From positions 19,772 to 83,771 of the forward strand of contig JABDCR010000005.1 in NCBI GenBank assembly GCA_013288015.1: 64,000 nucleotides of DNA. Reading direction: 5' to 3'. Below the pieces are notes generated by a model, which ran no database searches, was not told where the DNA came from, and worked only from the letters and a program-made list of their open reading frames with translations. This stretch comes from Bacteroidota bacterium. GTDB lineage: Bacteria > Bacteroidota > Bacteroidia > B-17B0 > Aurantibacillaceae. The first letter of the stretch is position 1. Every line of letters starts with the position of its first letter. This document shows positions 24,480 through 33,669 of this stretch, in pieces. The position numbers were made by a program, and so were the translations under genes.

Positions 24480-25016
24480 TTAATTATTGTTAGTGAATTG
24501 ATTTGCTTTTTCTTGTTTTTTAAATTGTTCTTGTTTATTTTCTGATTTATCAAATATTTCATATCCTTTTAAAAAATCAGACCAAAATTTTTCGTTTTGT
24601 TCTACTGCTAAACGAAGCTGATTATTTATTTCTTCTATTAATTTTTTATTTAATTCAATTGAAAAATCCATCCGTTTAGTATGAGCTTCTATCATAGAAG
24701 CCATTATATTATCGGTTATTTCCCATTTTTCTCCCATAATTTCCTGTGATTTTCCATTTAATTTGTTCCAATTAATCTGAATATTTTGAAATTGTTTTTG
24801 AAATTCGGCGACCCAATCAGCATTAAACCTCATTGCCTGACTATGAAGAGCTTTAAACTGGTTGGCAAAAGCATCATTGTAAAAGTCAAAAACCAGGCTT
24901 AACTGTTTTTTATAAATATCCATTATTTCGGAATTTATTTCTTTAAACCGTTTATCAGATGTTTGAATGTTCTCATCAAACATGTGAGCTATTTTGCTAA
25001 AACTTGTTGTTTCCAT
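24480..25016 (-). CDS. Phasin-like PHA granule protein (shorter paralogue)
   Basis: 178 residues, entirely helical and amphipathic with Gln, Asn and Phe on one face: AFANQFKALHSQAMRFNADW, VAEFQKQFQNIQINWNKL, NNQLRLAVEQNEKFWSDFLKG. This is the pattern of phasins that coat polyhydroxyalkanoate granules. It shares the motif WxELQKQFxxxQINW with 26326-27018. It is divergent from the PHA cluster. A sigma-54-like site lies 63 bases upstream of the ATG. Confidence 0.72.
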   Translation of the reverse strand: METTSFSKIAHMFDENIQTSDKRFKEINSEIMDIYKKQLSLVFDFYNDAFANQFKALHSQAMRFNADWVAEFQKQFQNIQINWNKLNGKSQEIMGEKWEITDNIMASMIEAHTKRMDFSIELNKKLIEEINNQLRLAVEQNEKFWSDFLKGYEIFDKSENKQEQFKKQEKANQFTNNN

Positions 25017-25078
25017 TTTTAAGTACTAATTGGTGTTTTAATTTCTGATTTCCTGTGCCTTTTTTGATATTAATTTAA

Positions 25079-25096
25079 TTGCAAATGATATTCCTA
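25079..25096 (-). promoter_or_regulatory. Sigma-54-like promoter of the shorter phasin gene
   Basis: On the minus strand, AGGAATATCATTTGCAA has GG (25094-25093) and GC (25082-25081) at canonical 12-base offset, with a TTTGCA -12 region. It predicts a leader of about 53 bases. A matching GGAAT-N6-TTTGC site precedes the other phasin gene (26257). Confidence 0.45.
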
Positions 25097-25350
25097 TTTT
25101 AAAATAGAATAAGTAGTTTGGAAGTTAAAAAAACGCCCCCCTTTTCTAATTATCTAATAAGCAGAGATAAAGCTTAAAAGGATTATAATTACCCCCCCCT
25201 TTAAAAGGACTAAAAAAAAATTGACCATGTAGAATAAAACCTACAAGAAGGGGCCGAAAATTCACGTTTCTGTAACCTTTTATATAAACGTTAATTCTGT
25301 TATTTTTTTTGGTATAAAATTTCCTTTGAAAAAATTACAAAATAAACAAG

Positions 25351-26112
25351 ATGAGAAAACTTGAAAATAAAGTAGTTTTTATAACAGGAGGGCTATCGGG
25401 TATAGGTAAAGCGTGTGCTATTGCTGCGGCAAAAGAAGGAGCTGATATAATATTGGCCGATTTTAAATCAGATAAGGTAAACAAAGTAATAGAAGAGATT
25501 GAAAAAGAAAATGTTAAAGCTATATTTGTAGAATGTGACGTTTCAAAATTTAAACAAGTTGAAACTATTATTCAAAAGGTAATAGATACATTTGGAACAA
25601 TCGATATAGCTTTGAATAATGCAGGCATTGGCGGAACAGCAAGCAAAGTAGGGAAAATGACTGAGGAGATGTGGTTGCAGGTTGTAAACATAAATTTAAA
25701 CGGCGTTTTTAATTGTATGAGGCATGAATTGGCACATATGTGGAAACAAAAAAAAGGAGTTATTGTAAATATGTCTTCAGTAATGGGTAAGGTTGGTTTT
25801 TCTACATCATCTCATTATGTGGCTGCAAAACATGGAGTTATCGGTCTTACTCAAACAGCTGCACTTGAATATGCTACTGATGGGATAAGAATAAATGCTA
25901 TTTGCCCTGGTTTTATTGACACCCCTTTACTAACTAAAATTGGCATAAATAACCATGCTGATGCAAAACAACGTATAATAGATTTGCATCCAATGAAACG
26001 GTTGGGAAAACCAGAAGAAATTGCTAATGGTTTTATTTTTCTTGCTTCGGATGAAAGCTCATTTATATCTGGAACTACGCTTGAAATAGATGGAGGTTAT
26101 TTATCTGAATAA
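25351..26112 (+). CDS. SDR-family oxidoreductase (acetoacetyl-CoA reductase-like)
   Basis: 253 residues, a classical short-chain dehydrogenase: cofactor motif TGGLSGIG, NNAGIGG, and the catalytic Ser-Tyr-Lys set in MSSVMG and Tyr156-x3-Lys160 (YVAAKHG). The acidic LADFKSD at the end of the second strand suggests NAD preference over NADP. Its place immediately upstream of the phasin and synthase genes suggests it supplies 3-hydroxyacyl-CoA (PhaB-like), but the sequence alone does not prove substrate. A TTGGTATAAAATTT box lies 41 bases upstream. The rest of the 25017-25350 gap holds C- and G-tracts but no gene. Confidence 0.87.
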   Translation: MRKLENKVVFITGGLSGIGKACAIAAAKEGADIILADFKSDKVNKVIEEIEKENVKAIFVECDVSKFKQVETIIQKVIDTFGTIDIALNNAGIGGTASKVGKMTEEMWLQVVNINLNGVFNCMRHELAHMWKQKKGVIVNMSSVMGKVGFSTSSHYVAAKHGVIGLTQTAALEYATDGIRINAICPGFIDTPLLTKIGINNHADAKQRIIDLHPMKRLGKPEEIANGFIFLASDESSFISGTTLEIDGGYLSE

Positions 26113-26256
26113 TCTCTATTGAAAAATGCTAAACATGGGGATTTTTCGCCCCTTTATGTGATTTTATTCCGCATTTTATTTGGTTATTAGTTGTAAAATA
26201 ATTCTAATTGAAACGATATCCCTTTGTTAGTTAGAAACCGCATAAACAAAAGTAAT

Positions 26257-26273
26257 TGGAATGGTTTTTGCTA
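26257..26273 (+). promoter_or_regulatory. Sigma-54-like promoter of the longer phasin gene
   Basis: TGGAATGGTTTTTGCTA matches the sigma-54 -24/-12 layout (GG 26258-26259, GC 26270-26271) and predicts a leader of about 43 bases before the ATG at 26326. Confidence 0.5.
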
Positions 26274-26325
26274 ATTTAAGTAAGGCAGGAAGAAATTTAA
26301 ATTAACAATTTTAAAAAATAAAAAA

Positions 26326-27018
26326 ATGGAATCAACAACTTTTAATAAAACAAACGAAAAATTTTATGAAACAGTTCAGGGTGCAAATAAAGGGTTTAAT
26401 GAAATAAATTCTACAGCAATGGATATTTATAGTAAACAACTGAATTTGGTATCTAGCTTTTACAAAAATTTATTTAATTCTTTTCCATGGGTTAATAAAA
26501 ATGTATGGAACGCAAATATAGATTTTACCAAATACTTTGGTGCAGATGGAGCATCAAAATTATTTACCCCTTTTAATTGGTTTAAAACTAACGACTATTT
26601 AGGTTATTTTTTCAAACCTCAGTCAGAAGATTTGCTATCGAAAATAATTGAATTTAATAATAATTGGTTTACCGAGCTTCAAAAACAATTTAAAATTATG
26701 CAAATTAATTGGGCGGAGTTAAGTGAAAAAATGCAAGAAATTATAATGGAAGAATGGAAAACCACCTATAGTAGCATAAACTCACTTATTGAGACTTATA
26801 ATAAACAAGCTGATTTTTCAATAGAATCGAATAAAAAAATTATGGAAAAAATAAATAATCAATTTGATTTAGCTGCAAAACAAAGTGAGAAATTTTGGTC
26901 TGATGTTTTAAAAACGGTACACCCTTCTGATAAGTCTGAGATAGAAAATGAACAACTGCAACCTGTGTCAAAAAAACAAAACAAAGTGGAGTTTAGCACA
27001 CACAACAATAAACATTAA
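26326..27018 (+). CDS. Phasin-like PHA granule protein (longer paralogue)
   Basis: 230 residues, mostly amphipathic helix: SKQLNLVSSFYKNLFNSF, WFTELQKQFKIMQINWAELS and NNQFDLAAKQSEKFWSDVL. It parallels 24480-25016, with about 50 extra residues in the first half containing SKLFTPFNWF. Phasins coat the storage granule and control its size and number. The gene lies 26 bases upstream of the synthase gene and co-transcription is likely. Confidence 0.75.
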   Translation: MESTTFNKTNEKFYETVQGANKGFNEINSTAMDIYSKQLNLVSSFYKNLFNSFPWVNKNVWNANIDFTKYFGADGASKLFTPFNWFKTNDYLGYFFKPQSEDLLSKIIEFNNNWFTELQKQFKIMQINWAELSEKMQEIIMEEWKTTYSSINSLIETYNKQADFSIESNKKIMEKINNQFDLAAKQSEKFWSDVLKTVHPSDKSEIENEQLQPVSKKQNKVEFSTHNNKH

Positions 27019-27044
27019 GGGTAAAAGATTTATCGATTATAATT

Positions 27045-28811
27045 ATGGAAGCAGTAGAAAACTTCAGTACAGAAAAATTGTTTCATAATATTTTAAAGGC
27101 CAGTAAAAAAATTTCTGAAAATTATCTTGAAAATTTTTCGGGCTATCATCGAGATGCTCATGATATAGCATTAACCTACTGTTATTTTTTCACGAAATTA
27201 TTTGCTGAGCCTAATGAAGTTATAAAGGTTCAAAATTATTACATAGATTTTTTGCAAAAACAACAAGATCTTTGGCAAGGGGTCATAACTAATTGCGAAA
27301 ATGATCAAAGAGATAAACTTGCACCTTTTATTTCGCTTGAAAAGGGAGATAAGCGTTTTATGTCTTCTCAATGGAATAAAAACATATATTTTGAATTTAT
27401 TAAGCTGAATTATTTATTAATTGAAAAATTAGTTCTGAAAATTGTTGATGAAGTTGAAATGGGCGAGCCGATTCGGAAAAAATTGGATTTTTATACTCAA
27501 CAGTATACTAATTTGTTTTCTCCCGCTAATTTCCTTTTGACGAATCCGGAAATATTAGAATTGACTATAAAAACAAAAGGTGAAAATTTATGGAAAGGGT
27601 TTAATTATTTAATAAAAGATATTGAAAAAGGTAGAATTACTCAAATAGATGAATCTGTTTTTGAATTGGGAAAAACCTTAGCTATAACTGCTGGGGCTGT
27701 TATATACGAAAATGAGTTAATACAATTAATTCAATACACACCGAGTTCAAAAAATGTATATGAAGTACCTTTGCTTATTATTCCGCCCTGGATTAATAAA
27801 TATTACATTCTTGATTTACAGTCCGAAAATTCCTTTGTAAAATTTATGGTCAATCAAGGCTTTTCAGTGTTTATTGTCTCATGGAAAAATCCCCCTCCCA
27901 AAATGGGTTATTTTACATTTGATGATTATGTAAATAAAGGAGCTTTAGCTTCTATAGACGTTGTTCAAAATATTTCTGAGGCAAAAAAAATTAATGTCCT
28001 TGGTTATTGCCTAGGAGGCACCTTATTAGGCATTACTTGTTCTATTTTATCTGCGCAAAAAAGGGATGTCATTAATTCTGTAACCTTTTTGGCTTCTATG
28101 ATTGATTTCTCTGATATTGGTCCAATGGGTGATGTTATTAATGAGGCTTTGGTAACAAAACTTGAAAAAGGAGAATTACTTAAAGATGATGTAATGCATG
28201 GGCATGATATGGAACGAGCATTTAATCTTATAAGGTCAAAAGATTTGATATGGAATTATGCTATAAATAATTATTTGAAAGGAATAGAACCTGCTGCCTT
28301 TGATGTAATTTATTGGACAAATGATAATACAAATCTTCCTGCAAGCATGTATATATATTATATGAAGCAAATGATATTTAAAAATAGATTAAGTAGGAAA
28401 AATGCGCTACGTATATCAGATACTCTTATAGATATTGGTAAAATTAAGTCACCGGTATATGTAATTGCTTTGAAAGAAGATTACATTTCTCCTCCACAAA
28501 CTGCATTTACTACAACTGAACTTGTGGATGGACCTGTTGAATTTATACTTGGAGGGTCAGGGCATGTTATGGGAGTTGCTAATCCGCCCTCTAGAAAAAA
28601 ATATGGTTACTATCTCGATGGTAAATTAGGATATGGATATGATGAGTGGAAGAGAACAGCTCACTTTTTTGAAGGTAGTTGGTGGATGCCATGGAGTGAT
28701 AGGTTGAAAAAAAAATCGGGAAAACAAACTCCGGCATCAAAGCTTTTAGGTAACAAAAAATATAAGGAGGTAGAGCCGGCCCCAGGCAGCTACGTAAAAG
28801 AAACGTGTTAG
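27045..28811 (+). CDS. phaC: Poly(3-hydroxyalkanoate) synthase (class I PhaC type)
   Basis: 588 residues, alpha/beta-hydrolase fold of the PHA synthase family. The lipase-like box GYCLGG holds Cys322, the catalytic Asp479 is in LKEDYISPP, and His507 is in GGSGHVMG. The PWINKYYILDL and SWKNPP segments are also family hallmarks. It polymerises 3-hydroxyacyl-CoA on granules. PhaE- or PhaR-type partner subunits are absent and the length fits class I. Together with the SDR and phasins it defines a PHA storage cluster; no thiolase (PhaA) is in the window. Confidence 0.95.
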   Translation: MEAVENFSTEKLFHNILKASKKISENYLENFSGYHRDAHDIALTYCYFFTKLFAEPNEVIKVQNYYIDFLQKQQDLWQGVITNCENDQRDKLAPFISLEKGDKRFMSSQWNKNIYFEFIKLNYLLIEKLVLKIVDEVEMGEPIRKKLDFYTQQYTNLFSPANFLLTNPEILELTIKTKGENLWKGFNYLIKDIEKGRITQIDESVFELGKTLAITAGAVIYENELIQLIQYTPSSKNVYEVPLLIIPPWINKYYILDLQSENSFVKFMVNQGFSVFIVSWKNPPPKMGYFTFDDYVNKGALASIDVVQNISEAKKINVLGYCLGGTLLGITCSILSAQKRDVINSVTFLASMIDFSDIGPMGDVINEALVTKLEKGELLKDDVMHGHDMERAFNLIRSKDLIWNYAINNYLKGIEPAAFDVIYWTNDNTNLPASMYIYYMKQMIFKNRLSRKNALRISDTLIDIGKIKSPVYVIALKEDYISPPQTAFTTTELVDGPVEFILGGSGHVMGVANPPSRKKYGYYLDGKLGYGYDEWKRTAHFFEGSWWMPWSDRLKKKSGKQTPASKLLGNKKYKEVEPAPGSYVKETC

Positions 28812-28838
28812 CAATTTATCCTGTTCTCGACTTATAAT

Positions 28839-30506
28839 TTAAATAAAAATTTCTTTTACCTTGGCTTTTAGGTAATTAAATGCTTGGCCAAATTCTATAT
28901 GAGGAGGGTAGGTAAGTTCTTCCGGATTTATAAGCACATTAATTATGCAAGGTTTCTGTGATTTTAAAACAATTGGTAATATTGATTTTAGATCTGTTGG
29001 ATTTTTAACTAAAAAACCTGTTCCACCACAACTTTGTGCAAATAATACATAATCAGGATTGTGCAATTCTGTTTCATATTCGGGGTTACCTCTTTTAGCT
29101 TCTTCTTCCATTTGAATAAGCCCCAGTTTTGAATTATTGAAAATAAATACTTTTATATTTAGCTTATATTTTACCGCTGTTGCAAAATCACTCATTAGCA
29201 TAGCAAAACCGCCATCACCACATAGGGCTATTACTTGTTTTTCAGGATACAAAAGTTTAGCACCAATGGATGCAGGTAGCGCAAATGCCATACTGGCAAG
29301 TCCCCCGGATAAAATAAAACGCTGGGTTCCTTTTAGTCTAAAATTTCTTGCTCCCCAAACGGTTACCGTACCGGTATCGCAGCAAATAACGGCATCATCA
29401 TCTGCGAAATCACTTATAGCTCTTGCCAGCATTTGTGGATGGATAGGTATAGCATCTAACAGTTCTTTTTTATCTTGTTGCTTTAACCAGTTTTGCATGT
29501 TTGCCTGACACTCTTTTAAAAATAAGTCGTTTTCTTTATTAAGTACCAGATTAAGTAATTCTACTAATGTTGATTTTGAATCACCCACCAAAGGAATAAT
29601 AACAGGATGTCTTTTGCCAATCTGTTCGGCATTAATATCAATCTGAATAACGGGTATGTTTTCTTCAGGATAAAACTCCCCATAAGGAAGATTTGAACCA
29701 ATCGAAATTAATAAATCACAATCCTTAATGGCTTTGTATGATGTTGATGTCCCTAATAAACCTATACCACCAATAGTTAATGGGTGTAAGTCAGGTAAAA
29801 GGTCTTTTGCTCCTAATGTTTTAATTATAGGGGCTTTAATTAAGGTTGCAAATTGCAATAATTCATTTATCCCATCTTTTGATCCTATACCGGCTAAAAT
29901 GCATGGTCTTTGCGCTTCATTGATAATAGATGCAGCTGTTTGTATATTAAATGAGTTAGGGATAATAAAACTTTCAGTATGTAAATATTTTTTTCTTTCG
30001 ACTGGGTTTACATTTTGAATAGAAACATCAATTGGAATACTAATATGCGCAATGCCTTTTTTAGCCAAGGCGGTTTGGCAAGCTAAAATAACCAGTTCTG
30101 GCATTTGGTCAGGGTTTACAATAGTTTGGTTAAATGATGCTACATCCTGAAATAAAGCTTGAAGATTGACTTCTTGATGGTATGATGTACCCATTAAAGC
30201 TGTATCAACCTGACCTGTTATAGCTAAAACCGGTGCATGGTCTAATTTAGCATCATATAATCCATTTAATAAATGTATGGCGCCAGGACCCGATGTGCCA
30301 ACACAAACAGCTAACTCACCTGTTAGTTTTGCTTGTGCCGATGCAGCAAAAGCACCTGCTTCTTCATGCATTACGTGGATAAATTTAATTTTGTCTTGTT
30401 TTCGTATAGCTTCAATAAGCTCATTGATAGAATCTCCGGGGATGCCGAATATATATTTCACACCAAAATCAGTAAGTACATTTAATAGGGCTTCACAGAC
30501 GTTCAT
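28839..30506 (-). CDS. TPP-dependent pyruvate oxidase/dehydrogenase-like enzyme (PoxB group)
   Basis: 555 residues in the three-domain layout of the acetohydroxyacid synthase superfamily: catalytic Glu in HVMHEEAGAFAASAQA, middle Rossmann-like FAD domain (about 185-325), and a TPP site GDGGFAMLMSDFATAV with the trailing asparagines. The start FGVKYIFGIPGDSINELIEA and PxHxEFGQAF end resemble PoxB, which oxidises pyruvate to acetate with electrons to quinone. Acetolactate synthase is less likely because of the GDSINEL start and no regulatory subunit gene. It overlaps the aconitase gene by 14 bases. Confidence 0.82.
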   Translation of the reverse strand: MNVCEALLNVLTDFGVKYIFGIPGDSINELIEAIRKQDKIKFIHVMHEEAGAFAASAQAKLTGELAVCVGTSGPGAIHLLNGLYDAKLDHAPVLAITGQVDTALMGTSYHQEVNLQALFQDVASFNQTIVNPDQMPELVILACQTALAKKGIAHISIPIDVSIQNVNPVERKKYLHTESFIIPNSFNIQTAASIINEAQRPCILAGIGSKDGINELLQFATLIKAPIIKTLGAKDLLPDLHPLTIGGIGLLGTSTSYKAIKDCDLLISIGSNLPYGEFYPEENIPVIQIDINAEQIGKRHPVIIPLVGDSKSTLVELLNLVLNKENDLFLKECQANMQNWLKQQDKKELLDAIPIHPQMLARAISDFADDDAVICCDTGTVTVWGARNFRLKGTQRFILSGGLASMAFALPASIGAKLLYPEKQVIALCGDGGFAMLMSDFATAVKYKLNIKVFIFNNSKLGLIQMEEEAKRGNPEYETELHNPDYVLFAQSCGGTGFLVKNPTDLKSILPIVLKSQKPCIINVLINPEELTYPPHIEFGQAFNYLKAKVKEIFI

Positions 30507-32463
30507 AAGCTTGTTTGTTTTTTTGTTTATAATAGTTAATCATTCCTCCTGCTAACACTATTTGTATTTGTCTTCTTGAGAGTCGGTGTTTGACTCTAAT
30601 TTCTTTTTTATTGGTGATGACAATAATTTCATTTGATGTTAATGTTTCTTCATTTATGTTTTCGAGTTTTAAAATATCATTTACATTAATGGTTTTATAA
30701 TCATCCGCATTTTCAAATTCAAATGGCAGTATGCCAAAATTGACTAAGTTTTGCCAACCAATACGGGCATATCCAATAGCAATTACGGCTAGCTGTCCAA
30801 GATATTTCGGGGCAAGCGCAGCATGTTCTCTTGACGAACCTTGCGCGTAATTTTTACCGGCAACTATAATATGCCCACCATATTTTTCTTTTGCTTTTAA
30901 TGCTTTGTCATAAAAATTATTATCGAGTTGATGATACGCCCATTTACTGATTTCAGGAATATTACTTCTAAGAGGCAAAACTTTAGTTCCGCCACTTAAA
31001 ATTTCATCAGTGGAAATATCGTCGCCAACTTTTAAAAGCACGGGTGCCTCAAACTTATTAATCAAAGCATCAAGTTTTGGTAAAGGAGGAATGTTGGAAC
31101 CTTTCTCAAGTTGAATAGACTCATTATGTTTTTTTGGAGAGAATAGCAAAGGAAGGTTAATGATTTCTTTTTTCGGATGTTCGTATTTTGGATATTTAAT
31201 TCCTAATAATTTTTCTAAATCCCGAGGATCGGTAATCTTGCCAGTTAAGGCTGCTGCCGCCGCCGTTTCAGGACTACATAAATAAACTTTGTCATCAAGA
31301 GTGCCCGACCTTCCCGGAAAATTTCTGGGCATAGTACGTAAACTTATTTTTCCTTCGGCGGGCGCTTGTCCCATACCAATACAGCCTAAACAACCTGTTT
31401 GATGAAAGCGCGCACCCGATTTTATTAAATCCGGTAATCGCCCACTAACAGATAAATTTTCAATTACTTGTCTTGTAGATGGATTAACATCCAATGATAA
31501 ACCAACTGGTGCTGTTTTATCTTTCATAATTTCGCTTACAACTGTATAGTCTCTCAAACCTGGATTTGCAGATGATCCTATAACAACCTGATGAACAGGC
31601 AAACCTTGTACCTCACTAACTTTTTTAATATTCCCAGGGCTACTTGGGCATGCAATTAAGGGTTCTAGTTTCGAAAGATTGATTACCATTGTTTTATCAT
31701 AAGTAGCTCCTTTGTCTGGAACTAATTCAATCCAAACTTCTGATCTTTCTTGTGCTGTTAAAAATCGTTTTGTCTCTTCATCAGATGGAAACACGGTTGT
31801 TGTTGCTCCCATTTCTGTCCCCATATTGGCAATTACCAACCTATCCATAACACTTAATTCCTTCAGGCCCTCTCCAAAATATTCAAAAATATATCCTCTG
31901 CCATTACTTACACCAAATATTCTTAGCATTTCAAGCACAACGTCTTTTGCGCTAACCCATGCAGGTAATTTTCCTTTTAACTCAACTCCAAAAACTGAAG
32001 GCATTACTACACTATAAGGTTCACCTGCAATAGCAAGCGCCACGTCAAGTCCACCTGTGCCAATTGCCAACATCCCCAAAGCACCGCCTGATGGTGTATG
32101 GCTATCAGAACCTAACAATGTTTTACCCGGAATGCCAAAGTGATGTATGTGCAATGGGTGGCTAATGCCATTACCTGCACGACTATACCAAATGCCATAT
32201 TTTTCAGCAGCACTTAAAAGAAACGCATGATCTTCAGCATTTTTATTGTCTGTTTCAAGAATGTTGTGATCTACATATTGTACGGATAATTCAGTTTTGG
32301 CTTTTTTAACCCCCATTGATTCTAACTCAAGCATAATAAGTGTGCCCGTAGCATCTTGGGTAAGTGTCTGGTCTATTTTAATACTAATCTCTTCGCCCGG
32401 AATCATATTTCCAGAAACCAGATGTGTTCGAATTAATTTATTCGTAACATTTTGAGCATTCAT
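30493..32463 (-). CDS. Aconitate hydratase (Aquifex-type, single chain)
   Basis: 656 residues. Fe-S cluster ligands appear in LIACPSSPGN and TGCLGCIGMG; substrate-binding segments SRSGTLDDKVYLCSPETAAA and GKNYAQGSSREHAALAPKYLG are characteristic. The length and domain order fit the putative aconitase group found in Aquifex and Bacteroidota. It catalyses citrate to isocitrate in the TCA cycle. The stop overlaps the start of the TPP enzyme gene by 14 bases, so they are coupled: acetate/TCA flux is a plausible shared theme with PHA metabolism. An in-frame alternative start was not needed. Confidence 0.93.
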   Translation of the reverse strand: MNAQNVTNKLIRTHLVSGNMIPGEEISIKIDQTLTQDATGTLIMLELESMGVKKAKTELSVQYVDHNILETDNKNAEDHAFLLSAAEKYGIWYSRAGNGISHPLHIHHFGIPGKTLLGSDSHTPSGGALGMLAIGTGGLDVALAIAGEPYSVVMPSVFGVELKGKLPAWVSAKDVVLEMLRIFGVSNGRGYIFEYFGEGLKELSVMDRLVIANMGTEMGATTTVFPSDEETKRFLTAQERSEVWIELVPDKGATYDKTMVINLSKLEPLIACPSSPGNIKKVSEVQGLPVHQVVIGSSANPGLRDYTVVSEIMKDKTAPVGLSLDVNPSTRQVIENLSVSGRLPDLIKSGARFHQTGCLGCIGMGQAPAEGKISLRTMPRNFPGRSGTLDDKVYLCSPETAAAAALTGKITDPRDLEKLLGIKYPKYEHPKKEIINLPLLFSPKKHNESIQLEKGSNIPPLPKLDALINKFEAPVLLKVGDDISTDEILSGGTKVLPLRSNIPEISKWAYHQLDNNFYDKALKAKEKYGGHIIVAGKNYAQGSSREHAALAPKYLGQLAVIAIGYARIGWQNLVNFGILPFEFENADDYKTINVNDILKLENINEETLTSNEIIVITNKKEIRVKHRLSRRQIQIVLAGGMINYYKQKNKQAYERL

Positions 32464-32517
32464 ATTATTGTAGGCATATTTTTCTTTATTTATGAAAAGG
32501 AAATCAAACCTCGATTG

Positions 32518-32868
32518 TTAAATTGCAGACTCTTTTTTGGATTCAATAAAAGGAAATTCAGCTAACTGTAAAGGGTTATTATAAGTTACAATGTTGCAAA
32601 AGTCATCGAATTTTTTTTCATAATTCCTCAAAATTGTTATTTGCCAAGAATTTAATTTGGCGGATATGATTATTGAAGAAAGTAGACTATTTAACTTATG
32701 ATGATAATCTTTTTTATAGAGAATAATATTTTTATTTAAACATTCAGCTAATTCATTCATTAATAAAACTTCGTAAGAATTTGGTATATATAACTCTTCC
32801 CAATCTATTTTTGATTTTATAGATGAAGGGAGAGAGTGTAAAAAAGGATAAAATTTTATTATTTCCAT
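32518..32868 (-). CDS. Hypothetical protein, 116 aa
   Basis: 116 residues, predicted mainly helical, with many Leu, Ile and Lys (LLMNELAECLNKNIILYKKD, LNSWQITILRNYEKKFDDF). There is no signal peptide, membrane segment or family I recognise. It lies 54 bases upstream of the aconitase gene and 15 bases downstream of a small disordered-protein gene on the same strand. Confidence 0.5.
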   Translation of the reverse strand: MEIIKFYPFLHSLPSSIKSKIDWEELYIPNSYEVLLMNELAECLNKNIILYKKDYHHKLNSLLSSIIISAKLNSWQITILRNYEKKFDDFCNIVTYNNPLQLAEFPFIESKKESAI

Positions 32869-32883
32869 TTTATAAAAGATTAA

Positions 32884-33105
32884 TTAAAACCAATCAATTA
32901 TTTGTTGGGGTTTATCTGGTGATGGTTCATCAATCCGAGTTGGGTCATTTTTTTCTGGCTCGTTAATTCTGGTCGGATCAATTTTTTTAGGGTCATCATT
33001 TTTTTTCTTAGTTGGATCTGGGTCTTTATCTGGTTTTGTAGGAATATGTTTTTCCGGATCATTTGGTGTTCCATTTCCTAATTTGTCTTTTAAATTGGTT
33101 TTCAT
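32884..33105 (-). CDS. Small disordered Pro/Asp/Lys-rich repeat protein
   Basis: 73 residues, almost no hydrophobic residues. It contains degenerate repeats of DPTRI(N/D)EP (KIDPTRINEPEKN and NDPTRIDEPSP) and PDKDPDPTKKK. It is predicted to be disordered and possibly heat-stable. No family recognised. Such proteins resemble desiccation or stress-related hydrophilins in composition only. Confidence 0.5.
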   Translation of the reverse strand: MKTNLKDKLGNGTPNDPEKHIPTKPDKDPDPTKKKNDDPKKIDPTRINEPEKNDPTRIDEPSPDKPQQIIDWF

Positions 33106-33154
33106 TTAATTTTTGTGAGTTAAATCAATAATATGGCTTTGTATTGTTTAAGTA

Positions 33155-33203
33155 AAAATAAAGTGAGGAAATAATTATTTATTACTAACGCCCACTTTAT
33201 TTT
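33155..33203 (-). terminator. Terminator-like hairpin downstream of 33222-33419
   Basis: AAAATAAAGTG (33155-33165) and CACTTTATTTT (33193-33203) pair over eleven bases with a 27-base loop. On the minus strand it follows the stop of 33222 and has a trailing T run. Confidence 0.45.
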
Positions 33204-33221
33204 AGCTTTTTTTTAATCCTC

Positions 33222-33419
33222 CTACTTTGATTGATTTTTTTGATTCAAATTTTTATTTGAGTTATTTTTTTTAGTTGATGTTCCTCGGTCATCATTTGAA
33301 ACATGCTGTTTTTCTAATCTGCTATCACTTTTTCTCTTGTTCTCATCATTTTGAGTGCGTCTGTTTTCTTGATCATTTGAATTGCTTTGATTCTTTTGAT
33401 CTTTTTGATTTTCTTTCAT
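33222..33419 (-). CDS. Small highly hydrophilic disordered protein (65 aa)
   Basis: 65 residues, over 80 percent polar or charged (Asn, Gln, Lys, Asp, Ser), with no predicted secondary structure and no aromatic residues. It starts MKENQKDQKNQSNSNDQENR. The composition resembles hydrophilins or stress-induced disordered proteins, a category and not a proven function. It has a terminator downstream, and its own promoter may lie in the 250-base gap up to 33669. Confidence 0.5.
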   Translation of the reverse strand: MKENQKDQKNQSNSNDQENRRTQNDENKRKSDSRLEKQHVSNDDRGTSTKKNNSNKNLNQKNQSK

Positions 33420-33669
33420 TTTTTTTAATTTAATTGTTATTTCCTTTTTAATTGAATTATCATTTAATTCGTTTTTAAATTCTTAAACCATTAGGCAAAA
33501 TATCCTTAATAACACTGTAAATCAAATGGTTATAAAAATGTATTGAAATAAAAAATGCAGCTCGTGTATTTTTTTCTACAAATTAGGAATGAATTTTCTC
33601 AGAGATTATGTGTGCTTTATCTTTAGATACCAAATTTGAAAATTTAGTGTAATAGGTCGAAACAAAAAA

